64,000 nt of DNA from Pomphorhynchus laevis (GCA_012934845.2 WNNJ02000570.1:176593-240592), one strand, 5' to 3'; shown: positions 50,366-62,620, counted from the first letter of the stretch. Notes: generated by a model not told the origin, from the sequence alone. Made by a program: numbers and translations.

Positions 50366-51110
50366 CGTTGGCTAAAATTTATTTTTTTAAGTTATTTTTC
50401 ATTCTATATTTAGTAGCAAGACTACTAAATATTTTCTATCCTATATTTTCTATTATATTTCTAAGTTTTAGTGAGTTTCTTTTAAATCGTGCAGATATTT
50501 TTCGAGAAGATAAGAATAAATTTTGCAATGAATTTAGCAATGCAATTGACTTCTTAGAGACAGCTCATACCAAATGGAAAAGGAGAAAACATAAGTTAAA
50601 CAAATAAATCGATTAAGAAATATCGGAGAGCATGAACTGATTCAGCTTCCGATTGAAAAAAAGACAAAAACTTCCGATTGAAAATTCTAACAGTTCAATA
50701 ATGTGATCCTGAAATGATTTTAAGACAAGTGACGTTTGGAAATGAAAGTTATTTAAGTAGGAACTTAAATTATATGCTTGTAATAGGATGTTACTAATTT
50801 TAAAACAGGATTTTTAAAATATATTTATTTAGAAATCATTACAAGATTTTACACATGACATCACTATTTATTGAGCCATTAGTGATATCAAATTTAAAAA
50901 CGATATGTTTTTTTTTAAGTAAACAATAACTTTTATTATTTATCATTATTGTTACATATGTAATATGTAACAACATATTTTTTAGTTAAAGATTAAGTAG
51001 ATGTCATTTAGTACTAGCTGTAAAACAAGTTGTTTAATTGTCAACATTTATATGATAAATTTAAGTTTTATCAATGGCTAACTTCAATAAATAACGATGA
51101 CCTTGCAAAA
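50366..51110. other. AT-rich stretch with one small open frame
   Basis: A plus-strand frame 50368-50607 gives a hydrophobic N-terminus followed by a basic tail (FREDKNKFCNEFSNAIDF). I see no family, splice or promoter support; the rest is AT-rich without genes. Confidence 0.3.
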
Positions 51111-51119
51111 TCATAATAT

Positions 51120-51300
51120 TTTGCTTCTTATATGATAGATATATATATGATAGATATATATACGAGTATATATCATATATATTATATAAATACATCATAT
51201 AAATATATGATGGTATATATAATATATATCATTATATTAATATAAATTATTTAATATATAATATAATGATATATTATATTATATAGATAATATAAATGCA
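51120..51300. repeat. TATATGATAGATATA-type microsatellite
   Basis: Almost pure A/T with TATATATGATAGATATATAT-type repeats. Confidence 0.8.
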
Positions 51301-51551
51301 GTTTTTTTATTATAAAACGCGCTTAATTATTTTAAAATTAAAATAATAAAAAATTCTTTTAATTTATTGAGAAATAAATGTTATTTATCAATAACTGCAA
51401 TAATAAATGCAGTTTATCACAAATAAGTTGTACTTAATAGTTACATATTAAATTTCATTTGAAATGCAATAAAAATACTGAAATGATATTAATATTAATA
51501 TTAATTTTATATCTGCGTATTAAAATGCTGGATTTAAAGCTTGATTTTACG

Positions 51552-51779
51552 TATTGAAAAGAATATTACTGAGTATTGGCTTTTCATAGCTAGAAATCAC
51601 TAGTTTGCATCCCGGAATTTATTGATTACATTTTGGATTCTTATAAAATTATGTCAAAATATTAAAAAGAATATTTATTATTACTGAGTATTGGCTTTTC
51701 ATTGCTAGAAATCACTAGTTTACATTCCGGAATTTATTGATTACATTTTAAATTCTTATAAAATTATGTCAAAATGTTT
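51552..51779. repeat. 115-bp tandem duplication
   Basis: AAAGAATATTACTGAGTATTGGCTTTTCAT and following bases recur from about 51668 with few changes (shared GCTAGAAATCACTAGTTT, CCGGAATTTATTGATTACAT, TTATGTCAAAAT). No coding. Confidence 0.75.
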
Positions 51780-52330
51780 AAATCTTTTAAATACCGTGAG
51801 TAGTACGATTTTACGACAGTCTAAAGATATAAGCAACAATAAGCGTTTTGTAATAAGTTATTGTTTGCGTAAAAGAACGGAACGTTTTTGCATTAGATTT
51901 ATTTGATCAGTAGTCGATAAGGTCCATCAACATGCGAAATAAAATTAGTCATCCAAATTTTAATATTTTTCTTATGATATTTATTAAGATTATTTTAAAA
52001 TATAAAATTTATTTTAAATCTAGATAATTGTAATTTTATAATATTTTGTCAGTTATATTATATTATTATATTATATTATTATATTATAAAAATATATTAT
52101 TATATAATATTATTATATTATATTCTTTTTATATTTTTGAAAAGTAAAAAATATTACTTTTAAGTTATAAAGTAATATTTATTTTACCATTTTCACAGAA
52201 ACCGTTTCAAAATGTTTTCATGATAAATAAGTCTTAAGTAATCTTAATTAAAAGTATTTGAACAATTGCATTTACATAATTAATTTGATAATTAAAGGTC
52301 GAAACACTAAATTGGCGTAAAATTACTTAC

Positions 52331-52553
52331 TGTAAGATGTTATCACGTTGTTACGCGCTTTAGTATCATTTGTACTTTGCTCGTAATCATTGACCATATT
52401 GTCATTGTTCGTATTGTATACCGACTCTAGACGATCTCCGAGAATATCTTCATTAGTCATTTTATTGACTTGGCTGAATTCATGAATTTCTTTCATATTG
52501 CTAATATCTTCATTGCTCATATATTTATTCACATCCTTACAATAAGATGACAT
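52331..52553 (-). CDS. Candidate exon 1 of an unrecognised host gene
   Basis: ATG at 52553 directly follows an in-frame TGA, so the start is well defined. 74 codons: MSSYCKDVNKYMSNEDISNM, KEIHEFSQVNKMTNEDILGD, RLESVYNTNNDNMVNDYEQS and NDTKARNNVITSY, then a donor ACA|GTAAGT (52330-52325), the strongest splice-site match here. Acidic, Asn-rich, probably disordered. Ends in phase 1, which exon 2 accepts. An ORF read past the donor stops after two codons. Confidence 0.5.
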
Positions 52554-52929
52554 TCAAATAGATACTTCTCGTTATAAATTCTAAATCAATAATTAATAAT
52601 AATTTATTAATAAACAATTAAGAATTTACACGATTTTTGATTCAATTCTAACTAATTACAATTAACTTTCAATACAAAACTTGGCCATTGTTTCGTACAA
52701 TTGTCCTCAATAAGATCAAGATTTGATAACATTTATTATTTTATTATAATTTTATAAATATCAAATTTGATATTTATCGTATTACTTACGATACAATTAT
52801 TATTATTATTTATAACATCACAAACTATACAATTTTTTCTGTTACATTTAAAAGATCTAAAATTGAAATCATTAGTACTTACGTATTTTTCCAATATTAT
52901 TGAGTACATGTAACTTTTAAGTCATAATT

Positions 52930-53130
52930 TTTAACGTTGCTTTTTCGGTGTCGCCACCTAGTTTAGTTGACTCAGACTAAACTTACAACGGGCCATCCAG
53001 CAGCATCTGACAGGGGGCTGCCCTGCTTAAGGCGGTTGCAGGCTGGAACAAGATCTATAAAGATCTACCACCTTCACTCCACGCGCTACGCGACCTAGCT
53101 ATTGGCCATTACCTGGTCTCTTAAACGTGA
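52930..53130. other. GC-richer island of unknown nature
   Basis: About 180 bases clearly richer in G+C than the surroundings, with GTTTAG/CTAAAC pairing (about 52961-52983), CAGCAGCATCTGACAGGGGG and AGATCTATAAAGATCT (palindrome, about 53051-53066). No open frame of note, tRNA or known snRNA box was recognised. 51780-52320 and 52554-52930 hold only AT-rich DNA. Confidence 0.4.
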
Positions 53131-53339
53131 TCACGTGAAGCAGTTTACATTTTAAAGTGTAAACACCTTGGGATGCAAACTTCTCCCTTTTTTAAGAATT
53201 AATTATTCATGCTTGTTTGAAAATAAGAAAAAATAATAGTAAAGTCGTAACCAATAATACATAGTTTCAGTATTTCTGACAGAGGTCATATTACCGGGAA
53301 AACAAAGTCCACAGGTCAATAATAACATGTCAGTAGAAC

Positions 53340-53478
53340 AAATTAAATCAGCTAACTGAGTCTACGTATTGTTATATAATTATAAAATAAACAAAACATA
53401 ATAATGCTAAATCAAAATTTAATAATTAAATAATAAAATTAATAATTGTTTTTAGATTTTCTATAATTTTAATCAAGT

Positions 53479-53509
<31 letters not shown>

Positions 53510-54290
53510 ATTTAAAATAAACGTCATTTTTATGAATTGACTAATAAATAACAGACGTTGTATCAGAATAAGAATTAGAGGTCATCAGGAGGAACTGCTA
53601 TGCTATCAGGTTTCGGCCCCTAACTCCTCTACCCAACATAGCAGCGGGGCCAAATACATGCTAATGATGTATTTCCTCTGAAATAACTATCTAGTATCTT
53701 ATTCTAATGCAAAGTATATTATTTATTATTCATCCATAAAAATTTGCCACTGAAGAGTTTAAATTTATTCTTTATATTATTGTGTTGATTTATATATTTT
53801 ACTATTTTCTGCTTGATGTTATTTTTATAGTAACCTAGTTTAAAATATGTATCTATTAAATTATTTAAATGATTTTGAAGAAAGCCAATATCATTACATA
53901 TTGTTGCAATTCTTAAAATTTCATTATTTAATGTATTATATTTTATATTATATGGTATGCATGAATGCTCATGTAAAAATATGTTTCTTGTAAATTTAAA
54001 TATGTCATCTTTACGATATAAATTAATAGTAGTTTTAGCTAATGTTAATTTAATGTTCATATCTAGATATACACCTTCTTTATCATTAATATTGGTTTTG
54101 TTAAGAATAAGGCTTTCTGGATAAATGTGCTCACTAATTGAATAAAAATTATTAGAATTTAATACACATTTATCATCAATGTATCGAAACATATACTTCA
54201 TATATTTATATTGTTTAGATTTAGTTTTTACACAGTTATAAATAAATTCATATTCTATAAAGCTTAAAAACAAGTCAGTTAGATTTACAT
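53340..54290 (-). mobile_element. PLE 3' copy, 5'-truncated
   Basis: Very close to the copy in LINE-A. Terminal AAATCAGCTAACTGAGTC (53344-53361), AT-rich tail, the pseudoknot block (53600-53680, identical core), then the RT C-terminus 53719-54273 (SFIEYEFIYNCV, FRYIDDKCVL, YLDMNIKLTLA, FLWMNNK). Truncated at about 54280 inside motif B. YIDDKC replaces YIDDIC. Confidence 0.85.
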
Positions 54291-55589
54291 AGTTTTCAAA
54301 TTTTCATATCTTAAGGTTCATATATAGATATATTTGAAACGGAAGAAGATTATGGGTTTATTAAATACTATATTCAATATATATATATGAATACTACAAT
54401 TATAAATGAACCTGTTTATTATATGTTCATTCTATATTTAAAATGCTTATATAGTCAATTTGTTTAATGCTGAGATAATCAATTGTTATATTTAATTTTA
54501 ATCAAGAAAATATTAAAAGACTCAAGCTTTTTATTTGTAATGACACGCTGATTTATTTTCGCCCGTAATAATTTAAAATTGATATTAGATCAATGCTCAC
54601 TTTTATTTATCTAAATTGGCCTTACCGACTTTGTATTTATTATCCAAAGAAATTCCGATAGAGATTAAGTCTCATATGACTTCAACGATAACTGCTTTAG
54701 AAAACTGTTCCACTCTGCAAAACTAGCATTCAACTAAGATAAATATTAAAGCAACGCAAATGTTCTATAAAGAAACTGTGAAATCATTTATAACGCATAT
54801 TATATTTCAACTCAACTATGCATTTGCCTTCTTATTATATTTATGCTTTTCGTGTCATGCAGATTGACCTGTATATATGAGTATAAATTCATTAAACTGA
54901 TCGACACACAAGAAAGCTCAAAAGATGGATTTTAAAAAGTATGTCAACGTTTATGAATCATTTCTTTCAGATTAATGAGGTCTTGTTTCCTCGCAACAGA
55001 TGATATTGGACTGTTAAAGGATATGGAAAACAGCAAAGATCTGAACAAAACCTGATATTATAAAGTTATTAACCACATAATTTCAAAATGCGCTGACAAT
55101 GATGTAACAGTGAAATCACGTAGTAATAAAACTATCACATAACAATCAAACAATAGTCAAGTTAAAAGCAATGAATTGTCTACATAATGCATTTATGAAT
55201 ATAAAAATATTGATTTTATTAAGTCTCAGAATAAATGTAATGTTATTGGAATCACTTAAATTCTGATAGAATGCAAAAAATTCTTTAACAATCATTAATT
55301 TTTTTAAATTTTATTATTTTACCAATAATCATTTTTTCCAGTAATTCCCTCATTTTACATGCCCGATATTTTTTATCTATCTTCTTTGGCTTCCGTCTTT
55401 ACCTTCTACGCATTTTAAACAATGCAAAATAAAAGTTAAATAGTTAAATAATAAAAAATTATTTATGTCAAATTCTGAAACTGTCAGGAAAAATCAGGAA
55501 CTGGCAGGAAAAATCTGGAATGTGTGTTTAAGCTATTATAATAGAATATAATATTAAAGAAAAGAAATTTCAAACGGTCAACGATATAA
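54291..55589. other. AT-rich stretch, no gene seen
   Basis: No convincing open frame, RNA gene or repeat unit. The short TATATATA run at 54378-54388 is ordinary. Confidence 0.5.
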
Positions 55590-56430
55590 GAGATTAAATA
55601 AGCTAACTGAGTCTACGTATTTTATATTGCAAATTAAAAATAATACAAAATAAAAGTTAAATAGTTAAATAATAAAAAATTAATTAATAATTAATAATTG
55701 TTATAAGATTTTATATAATTTAAATCAAGTTAAAATAAATGAAATTTAAAATAAACGTCATTTTTATGAATTAACTAATAAATAACAGACGTTGTATCAG
55801 AATAAGAATTAGAGGTAATTAAGAATTAAATATTTAAATATTTTAATATGATATTTTTACCGTAAATTATAAAAATTAAATTAAAATTAATTATTAAATT
55901 AACATCAATTTTAAATCAACATTAATTTTATTATTTAGATAGTTAAATAATAAAAAATACTATAGCCACAATAATAAGAAAATAATTAATAATAAATAAT
56001 TGTTATATGATTTTATATAATTTATATCAAGATGAATTATAAACTGAAATAAAAATCAATTTTTATGAATTGACTAATAGTAAACAAACTATGTATCAGA
56101 ATAAGGATTAGAGGTCATCAGGAGGAACTGCTATGCTATCAGGTTTTGGCCCCTAACTCCTCTACCCAACATAGCAGCGGGGCCAAATACATGCTAATGA
56201 TGTATTTCCTCTGAAATAACTATCTAGTATCTTATTCTAATACAAAGTATATTATTTATTATCCATCCATAAAAATTTGCCACTTAAGAGTTTAAATTTA
56301 TTCTTTATATTATTGTGTTGATTTATATATTTTACTATTTTCTGCTTGATGTTATTTTTATAGTAACCTAGTTTAAAATATGTATCTATTAAATTATTTA
56401 AATGATTTTGAAGAAAGCCAATATCGTTAC
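55590..56430 (-). mobile_element. PLE 3' copies, two nested tails
   Basis: Two terminal segments in the same orientation. 55592-55820 has AAATAAGCTAACTGAGTC and the tail ending TATCAGAATAAGAATTAGAG. 55820-56428 has a second tail, the pseudoknot block (56132-56212; GAAA of the sense strand changed to AAAA) and the last 55 RT codons (56252-56425). The second is truncated at about 56428 next to a palindrome. Confidence 0.75.
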
Positions 56431-56435
56431 AAATT

Positions 56436-56457
56436 ATCTTGGTTATATAACCAAGAT
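56436..56457. repeat. 22-bp perfect palindrome
   Basis: ATCTTGGTTAT followed by ATAACCAAGAT with no spacer, exactly at the 5' truncation point of the PLE copy. Confidence 0.8.
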
Positions 56458-56562
56458 ATGTTATATGAAACATCAGGGTCTTTCACAAATAGAACGCAAC
56501 ACCGAGCGGCATATTTTAACGAAAGGACGTATTTAATCTGATTAAATTTGATTATCAAGTAT

Positions 56563-56750
56563 TCTAATACAAAGTATACTATTTATTATCCATCCATAAA
56601 AATTTTCTATATTTTATTCTTTATATTATTGTGTTGATTTATATATTTTACTATTTTCTGCTTGATGTTATTTTTATAGTAACCCAGTTTAAAATATGTA
56701 TCTATTAAATTATTTAAATGATTTTGAAGCCAATATCATTACATATAATA
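56563..56750 (-). mobile_element. PLE RT C-terminal scrap
   Basis: Repeats the stretch TATTTATTATCCATCCATAA to GATTTTGAAG of the neighbouring copy with two small deletions. It lies 110 bp beyond that copy in the same orientation, so the two form a broken tandem. Confidence 0.7.
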
Positions 56751-57020
56751 TTCGCTTATAACGATTGTCTTTTGAGTCTGCAGATGTTCTAGTTCAGTGC
56801 TCGATGTTTCTTTTTGATATTCTAATAGGATTGATGACTCTTGTAAATTATTACTCTTGAAATTATTTCCGATTTCAAATAAATAAGCGATTGTAGGGGA
56901 AGGTGCAACCTTAAACTTATTTTTCGTAATAATTACTAATAATTATTTGATATATTAACTAAGTTTTATATGATTTGTTGAAAATGTGTGGAAGAAGTAT
57001 TTTGATTTTAAAATAAAAAC

Positions 57021-57056
57021 ATACGGTTTGAGTTATCGAAACTCAGACCGTATGCA
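57021..57056. repeat. 14-bp hairpin
   Basis: ATACGGTTTGAGTT, loop ATCG, AACTCAGACCGTAT: 13 of 14 pairs. Stands alone in AT-rich DNA; 56751-57300 otherwise shows no gene. Confidence 0.65.
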
Positions 57057-57309
57057 TTAAAACGTATGCGTAAAAAATTAATAGAGGTTTAGCATTTATG
57101 TCTACTTTGTAGATTCTATTTTTCATATAGGCGATTTTATGAATATTTTCAATTTTTAATATCTTTAAGATTATCTAAGATTATTTAAGATTTTAATATC
57201 TTATCTCTAATATCTTATCTTCGCGCTAAGAAAACAATTAATGAAATAAATAATAATTAATATAATAATTAATTTTTTTATAAATAAATTTATTATTAAC
57301 TCATAAAAC

Positions 57310-58020
57310 GTTTACAACTGAAAAGGGTTCCCGCAAATGGGCCTCTACATGTTTTGCAGTCAGCTTTCTTCGACGCATCGCTGTCCAAGCACGATATGTG
57401 CTCTCCTACTTGCCCGATAACAAGTTGAGGCAAGCCTTGCTAAGCATATAGATAATTTGCCTCGCATGTCGCTGATCACTTTGTTGTACGGAATAGACTT
57501 TCTAGCTGATACCCTTCGCGCTATAATTTTCATTAAATAGTCTGCTGCCGGTGCTATTCCCCCGCTTGTTGAAAACGCCAACGGAATGAATATCCCGTTA
57601 TCAATTTCTTTTATTCGTTCCTGGTATTTTGAAATTTTGCGATTTTCATGAAATCTGAAGGATGAGCTTGGACCACAGGCATACGATGGAGCAAAAGTAT
57701 TGAATACACAAACGTCGAAAAATGACCGCTCCATAATGTTTCCATGCAGTCCTGAGCATGAAAAATCTAGACGCGCTAATCTGTCTCTTGTAGTTGTTTG
57801 ATTCATTAACTTGTGCAATTCCGGAACGGGCTGTAGCATACACTCCATCTCCACGTGGTAGTTCGCTTCTTGGACCATGCTGGCCATAAGATCCCTCACT
57901 ATGTTATGCCGGACAATAGGTACCCCGCCGACCTTGCACGATAGCATGTGGATTGTTGTGAACGCTGCCCCACAGCTGCACTTATCAGGTGTGTCATTTG
58001 GACACCACCCATATCGATAA
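57310..58020 (-). pseudogene. RHN-type RT element, C-terminal end
   Basis: Starts at about 58020 with RYGWCPNDTPDKCSCGAAF then MLSCKVGGVPIVRHNIVRDL, RLDFSCSGLHGNIMERSFFD VCVFNTFAPSYA, GIFIPLAFSTSGGIAPAA and LARLASTCYRASRRAHIVL. Open for 195 codons from 57947. The C-x-C, H-x3-SC-x2-GG, RHN-x2-RD and D-x-CVFN blocks define the family. The 3' UTR carries GGTTCCCGCAAATGGGCC (57326-57343), the inverse of the motif at 14100. Younger and better kept than the 13.1 and 29.8 kb copies. The endonuclease role is inference. Confidence 0.8.
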
Positions 58021-59120
58021 TAATAAATAATAGAAAAAAATAAATAATAAATAAATGTTTATTAATAAATATATTTATTATTTATATTTATTTATGAATA
58101 ATAAATAATATATTATTTAATTATAATAAATAATTTGATTTGTCTCAATAATATCACAAATATTTTAGTATTTGCATATCAAAGTGATGATAATTATCTT
58201 AATTTATAAAATTTATTATTTTAATATTTTAATATGAAGCCAAATTCTAAAAGATAAACTTCATCTTACACTTTTAGAATACATCTATTTTATTAAAAAG
58301 TCAATATAATTATTACAGAAGACAATATTTAACTTCAAAAGATCTATAAAATCAAACGAAATTTTGTATTTTCTCAAACTAGTATGTATTAGATTCTTTT
58401 TACAACCAAAAAATAAAAACTAAAACTCGATTTAATTACTTCTTTGTTAAGTTATTATACCGGCATGTAGTAATGCTATTTTTACTGCAAATTGTTTGTG
58501 AACAGTTGTTTCTCGGGCCGCCAGGTTTAGACTAAACCGATCGATCCTTGTATCGATTCGGTCTCGCCTATTGTCAATTAACCTCCCCATTGTGCAGTCT
58601 GGGCAATTGTTGAATATTCAGGCGGCTAAATAACTGATCGGCTTATATCAGCGTAGGCTTAGTTCGTTGGTTGACAAACTTTGATCCCTCCAATGATACC
58701 AACAGTCGATTAATATTGTGATCGCAGAAGAGAGTCAATGAGGTTTTGTTATCTCGCAACAGAAGATATTGAAATATCAGAGGTTATGGGGAACAGCAGA
58801 GATTTGAACAGAAACCTGTTTCTTTGAAGGAAATTGTATTGGATTACTAAAGTATATATGATGGAACTGCATAACTTTGAACAAAAAACAACGACAATGG
58901 CACTTACGACATGAAAAAATTAAAGGGGTCAAAATCAAAAGGATGGACATCTTACTACTGATCGGAGGAATTGTCAAAGTCGGGTGACGTGCGCTCTGGA
59001 AGTTGCCCAGAATGAGTAAACCAAACGTCGACGGTCATTTCAGTGGTCTAGTCTATCTGCAGGCACGTGGAACTTTACTTTGTTGAGGGGAAATAACTAG
59101 ATCTAGTTATATAGGTAAAT
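58021..59120. other. AT-rich stretch with a short GC-richer part
   Basis: 58020-58470 is AT-rich. 58505-58690 is more mixed and has the palindrome GGTTTAGACTAAACC (58526-58540) and a nearby ATCGATCCTTGTATCGAT inverted pair. No gene recognised. Confidence 0.45.
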
Positions 59121-59129
59121 TGCTGCTGC

Positions 59130-60620
59130 CTTGAAATAGTCTAAATTACCTCTCTTAATTATTATGGTTCATGTAGTAAGAGTTGCCGTTCATCAGAAGA
59201 AAGTGGCTTATTAGGCAACCATGTCTGATAGGTCACTAAATGCTGTAGACAGTATCGACATGCCAAGAGAGGTGCAGCTCTAGTAGTTGCTGAGTCAAAG
59301 AAAGCAAAATAGTTGAAGTTTTATGAGCGTCTCGAACTTGATTTTGTGTCGGCTTCTAATATGTTCTGGAGAACCATCAATGCCGTTTGTGTTGGAAAGC
59401 ATAAATCTGCACAGACTGTTTTAAACAATCATGGGCATCTGCTAGCCGATATTGAAGACATGCTTAGTCGTTGGGAAGATCATTTTAGAGGTATCTTTAA
59501 TACGGATTATGCGCATTCGATCATGGAAGAAGAATCTGATAGAGGGCATTATTGTTGTTCACAGACTTGGTAATGGTAAATCTGCTGGGGTTGATAATTT
59601 TAGACCTGAGATTTTAAGGGCTATTGACTTTGAAGGTATAAAGTGTATAACACGACTCTTTAACGTAATACTGAATTCAGGAAAGGTTTCGGGTGATTGT
59701 CAAACTGGGGTGGTGATTATGATCTATAAGAAAGGGAATCGAAGATAATTTTAACTAATAGGGACATTACTATTATCAGCCAACACGTTAAACTATTTGC
59801 CAGGATCCATGAGCTGAGTATACGACTTATGGTCGAGGGACAATTAAATGAGGAGCAATGTGGATATTGTTCTGGTCCAGGAAGTACGGATAAGCTCTTC
59901 ATTCTTTCAACAATTCTCGAACGCACTTGGGAGTGCGCTCAACCTGTTCACATGTGTTTTGTGGATTTGAAGGCGTTCGACTGTGTCTCAAGTGATTAGT
60001 TGTGGGAGTTACTTAATGAATGCAAAGTTCTTCACTACTTCCGTGTAGCTGTGGTCTCTGTGTATGAACTAAGTACGAGTTGTGTTCGTGTTTTAGTCAA
60101 GAAGTCTGATTCGTTTACTGTAGGTGTTGGGTTCTATCAGAGGTGCCAATTGTCTCTACTTTTATTCCTTGTTTACATGGGTAAAATTTCGAAACCGGGC
60201 GCGTTGTCGGAGTTTGATCTTTAGCTTAATTTCATCAGGATATCATATTTGCTCTTTGCAGACGAGGCTGTCTTGTGAACCTACAGTACTGATGGCCTGC
60301 AATGCTTACTAGGTCTAATTACGGCGTAATGTCAAGTTGACGGTATGGAACTTAGCAAATTCAAAACTGTCTCGCTGTGCTCTGCTCAAAACAAAGTAGA
60401 AGGAAATCCCTTCCACGTTGAAGGAAATCAGCGAAGGTTTGTAGGCCACGTTTTGAGGAAGGCTAGGTGAACGTTTTGAAGATGGCTAAGGATTGGACCT
60501 TCTGGACGGAGACCTCAAGGTAGATCTCGGTATAGGTGCCAAGATCAAACCCTCCCCCTTGACAAGGAACGCTTAGAACTATCTGAAAGAAAAATCAGGT
60601 CGGCTACTTTGGACTGTGAT
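59130..60620 (+). mobile_element. Rex1-like LINE fragment, plus strand
   Basis: Linker RHAKRGAALVVAESKKAK (about 59258), KFYERLELDFVSASNMFWRT (59313-), LLADIEDMLSRWEDHFRGIF, then RT: GNGKSAGVDNFRPEILRAID, QTGVVIMIYKKGNRR, CSGPGSTDKLFILSTIL, CFVDLKAFDCVSSD and SDSFTVGVGFYQRC. The FADE/ALLFADEAVL-like stretch near 60250 replaces YADD. C-terminal RRFVGHVLRKAR near 60435. Many stops and shifts. Same family as 43490-45870. Confidence 0.7.
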
Positions 60621-60760
60621 ACTTAGTAACGTATCGTATGTGCACTGCGTTTGCAAATTTACAAGGTTATAACTTTAATAATATTAGTGTGATCTGCCTT
60701 AAAGCTACAAAGTCTATATCATATTGTAATTAATACGATGTTCATTAAATCTATTTTTAC

Positions 60761-60798
60761 TTTACAAAGGCCATCTTTGTAAAGATGGCCTTTGTAAA
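60761..60798. repeat. Perfect 18-bp hairpin
   Basis: TTTACAAAGGCCATCTTT (60761-60778), loop GT, AAAGATGGCCTTTGTAAA (60781-60798). No coding or RNA-gene context. Confidence 0.85.
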
Positions 60799-61199
60799 AA
60801 TTGCCTTTTAATTTCTCTCAATTTAGCTTAATCCATCCTGATTCTTTCAATTTATCATACAGGTCACATTTTCAATTCAGCTTAATTATAAAACAATGCA
60901 TGAGCTAAAATGCTAATCCCAAAAAAATTTGTGATATTTATCCACAAACCCTTTTGAATGAAAATAGAAGTTCTCGTAATACTAAGCCGTGACTTTTTTG
61001 TTTTGGAGATATCAGAGACGAAGTTTATTAATTGAAGAAATAACTCCTCGAGTTACAATGGTCAAATATTCCTCGATTAAGTTTTTCTTCAATATCCAAC
61101 TTACCACCAAATGTGCCTTATTTACGAGAACCACTAAAATTCGAGAAATTTAATCCTTACGAGTTTTCATAGGTACGTAGCTTAATATATTCTGCAGAT

Positions 61200-61340
61200 A
61201 GTGAACTGCGTTGGTTTCAAGCCGTCTACTTTCTTATTACCTTTCATATTGCATTTGACGGTATTTCTATTGACTTTATTACCTTCCGTATTCAGGTATC
61301 TAGTGTTATCAGTGAGAGCTGCTTGCAGGATTGTGTAGCA
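61200..61340 (+). pseudogene. Possible decayed LINE-C-like RT scrap
   Basis: Frame RWFQAVYFLITFHIAFDGIS IDFITFRIQ resembles LINE-C motif A (VAVFLDFSAAFDRISIPFVI) with the first catalytic Asp changed. Then SESCLQDCVAH*. Too short to be sure. Confidence 0.3.
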
Positions 61341-62410
61341 CACTAAGTGCTTTTATTACAAAAATGGAGATCTTTCCCATTTCTAGCAGATTATTAACGT
61401 TACTAAATGATCTCACCAAAACAATCATGTATTTAACAATCCCGTAAAAAATGTTTTTAAGTAATTACTGATAGAAATACTGCTACACACAATTTGATTA
61501 TAATTTTAAGATAATTTGTATGCTCGACAGTTCCATTCAATTGAATATATTCCTCCTATATGTTACTCTTATATTTATGCAATCATGTAATATTGACCGT
61601 ATCTATTTATGCAAATAAACCATTCGATTTGGCACTAATGAAAGGATGTCATCTATAAAATCAGTCAATTCTATTCAAGATTAACTAACAGACAAGATTC
61701 TTATCCAAATACAACACTTTTGTACGGAGATTGTCGTTTGACGATCAGATAACGGAGTATTAACGTATTTTATATTCTTTATAAATTTCAAAAAAACTAA
61801 ATAAAATTCAAATAATTAAATATAATATAATTATAAATAATAAATAATTGTTTTTTAAGATTATAAGAATAAGGATGTTACGATGTATCAGAATAAGGAT
61901 TAGCGGTAATTAGGACTATATTTAAGAATAAGGATTATAGGTCATCATGAAATGACTTCGAAAAATTAACTACCTCTGATATAAAAATGTCATGAGATCT
62001 AGACATATCCTTTGTAACATGAAGAATGTGACTTTCTAACTTTAAATTGCTTTTAATCGAAATCCTCTGTAAAGTTAAAAACATCGCATACAATGCAGAT
62101 CTTGGACAAGTAGAGTATATAACTGCTTTTTTTAGGGAATTAAGGCTTATTTTTGATCATAATCAATAACAATAAACTGTTTCGTCCACAATTATGTTAT
62201 ATAATAATGTTATGCAATGATTTGACAATTTATAGTTTATAATATATTACATGTTGTATATAATATATAAAATTACAGTATATATTATAATCGTGTAGGA
62301 TTACCCTAAGGGTAAATTTTAACGTCTTGGAATTTCTAAACATCAAAATCCGAGCATGGAATCCGCATAGAAAGCATGTATTTGCTTTATCTCGAGACTC
62401 AAAATTAGGT
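61341..62410. other. AT-rich stretch, PLE-tail traces
   Basis: 61860-61950 has decayed PLE-tail words (ATCAGAATAAGGATTAGCGG, AGGTCATCATGAAATGACT). No gene. Confidence 0.45.
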
Positions 62411-62620
62411 AATCAAATCAGATAACTGAGTTTACGTATACTGAGCATAGGTAAACCAACATTTCGGCGACAAAGAATTCAGCAGGAACAGTAAAAATAC
62501 CGAAACACGAAATGTAGGCGTGGGCTCACTGCTGATGATGTCTACACACTCAGATTATAGTGTTCAGTCATGCTGATAGGATTGAAAGAATCACAAGAGG
62601 AAAATATGAAACCGAGCAAT
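62410..62620 (+). repeat. Diverged copy of the 370-bp unit
   Basis: Begins near a PLE-end-like AATCAGATAACTGAGTTT, then follows the 3' half of the 37.5 kb unit: CCGAAACACGAAA, TGTAGGCGTGGGCTCACTGC, TGATGATGTCTACACACTCA, GATTG-type end and GAGGAAAATATGAAACCGAG. Both hammerhead-like boxes are kept, but the GGACC/GGTCC helix is not. Confidence 0.6.
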
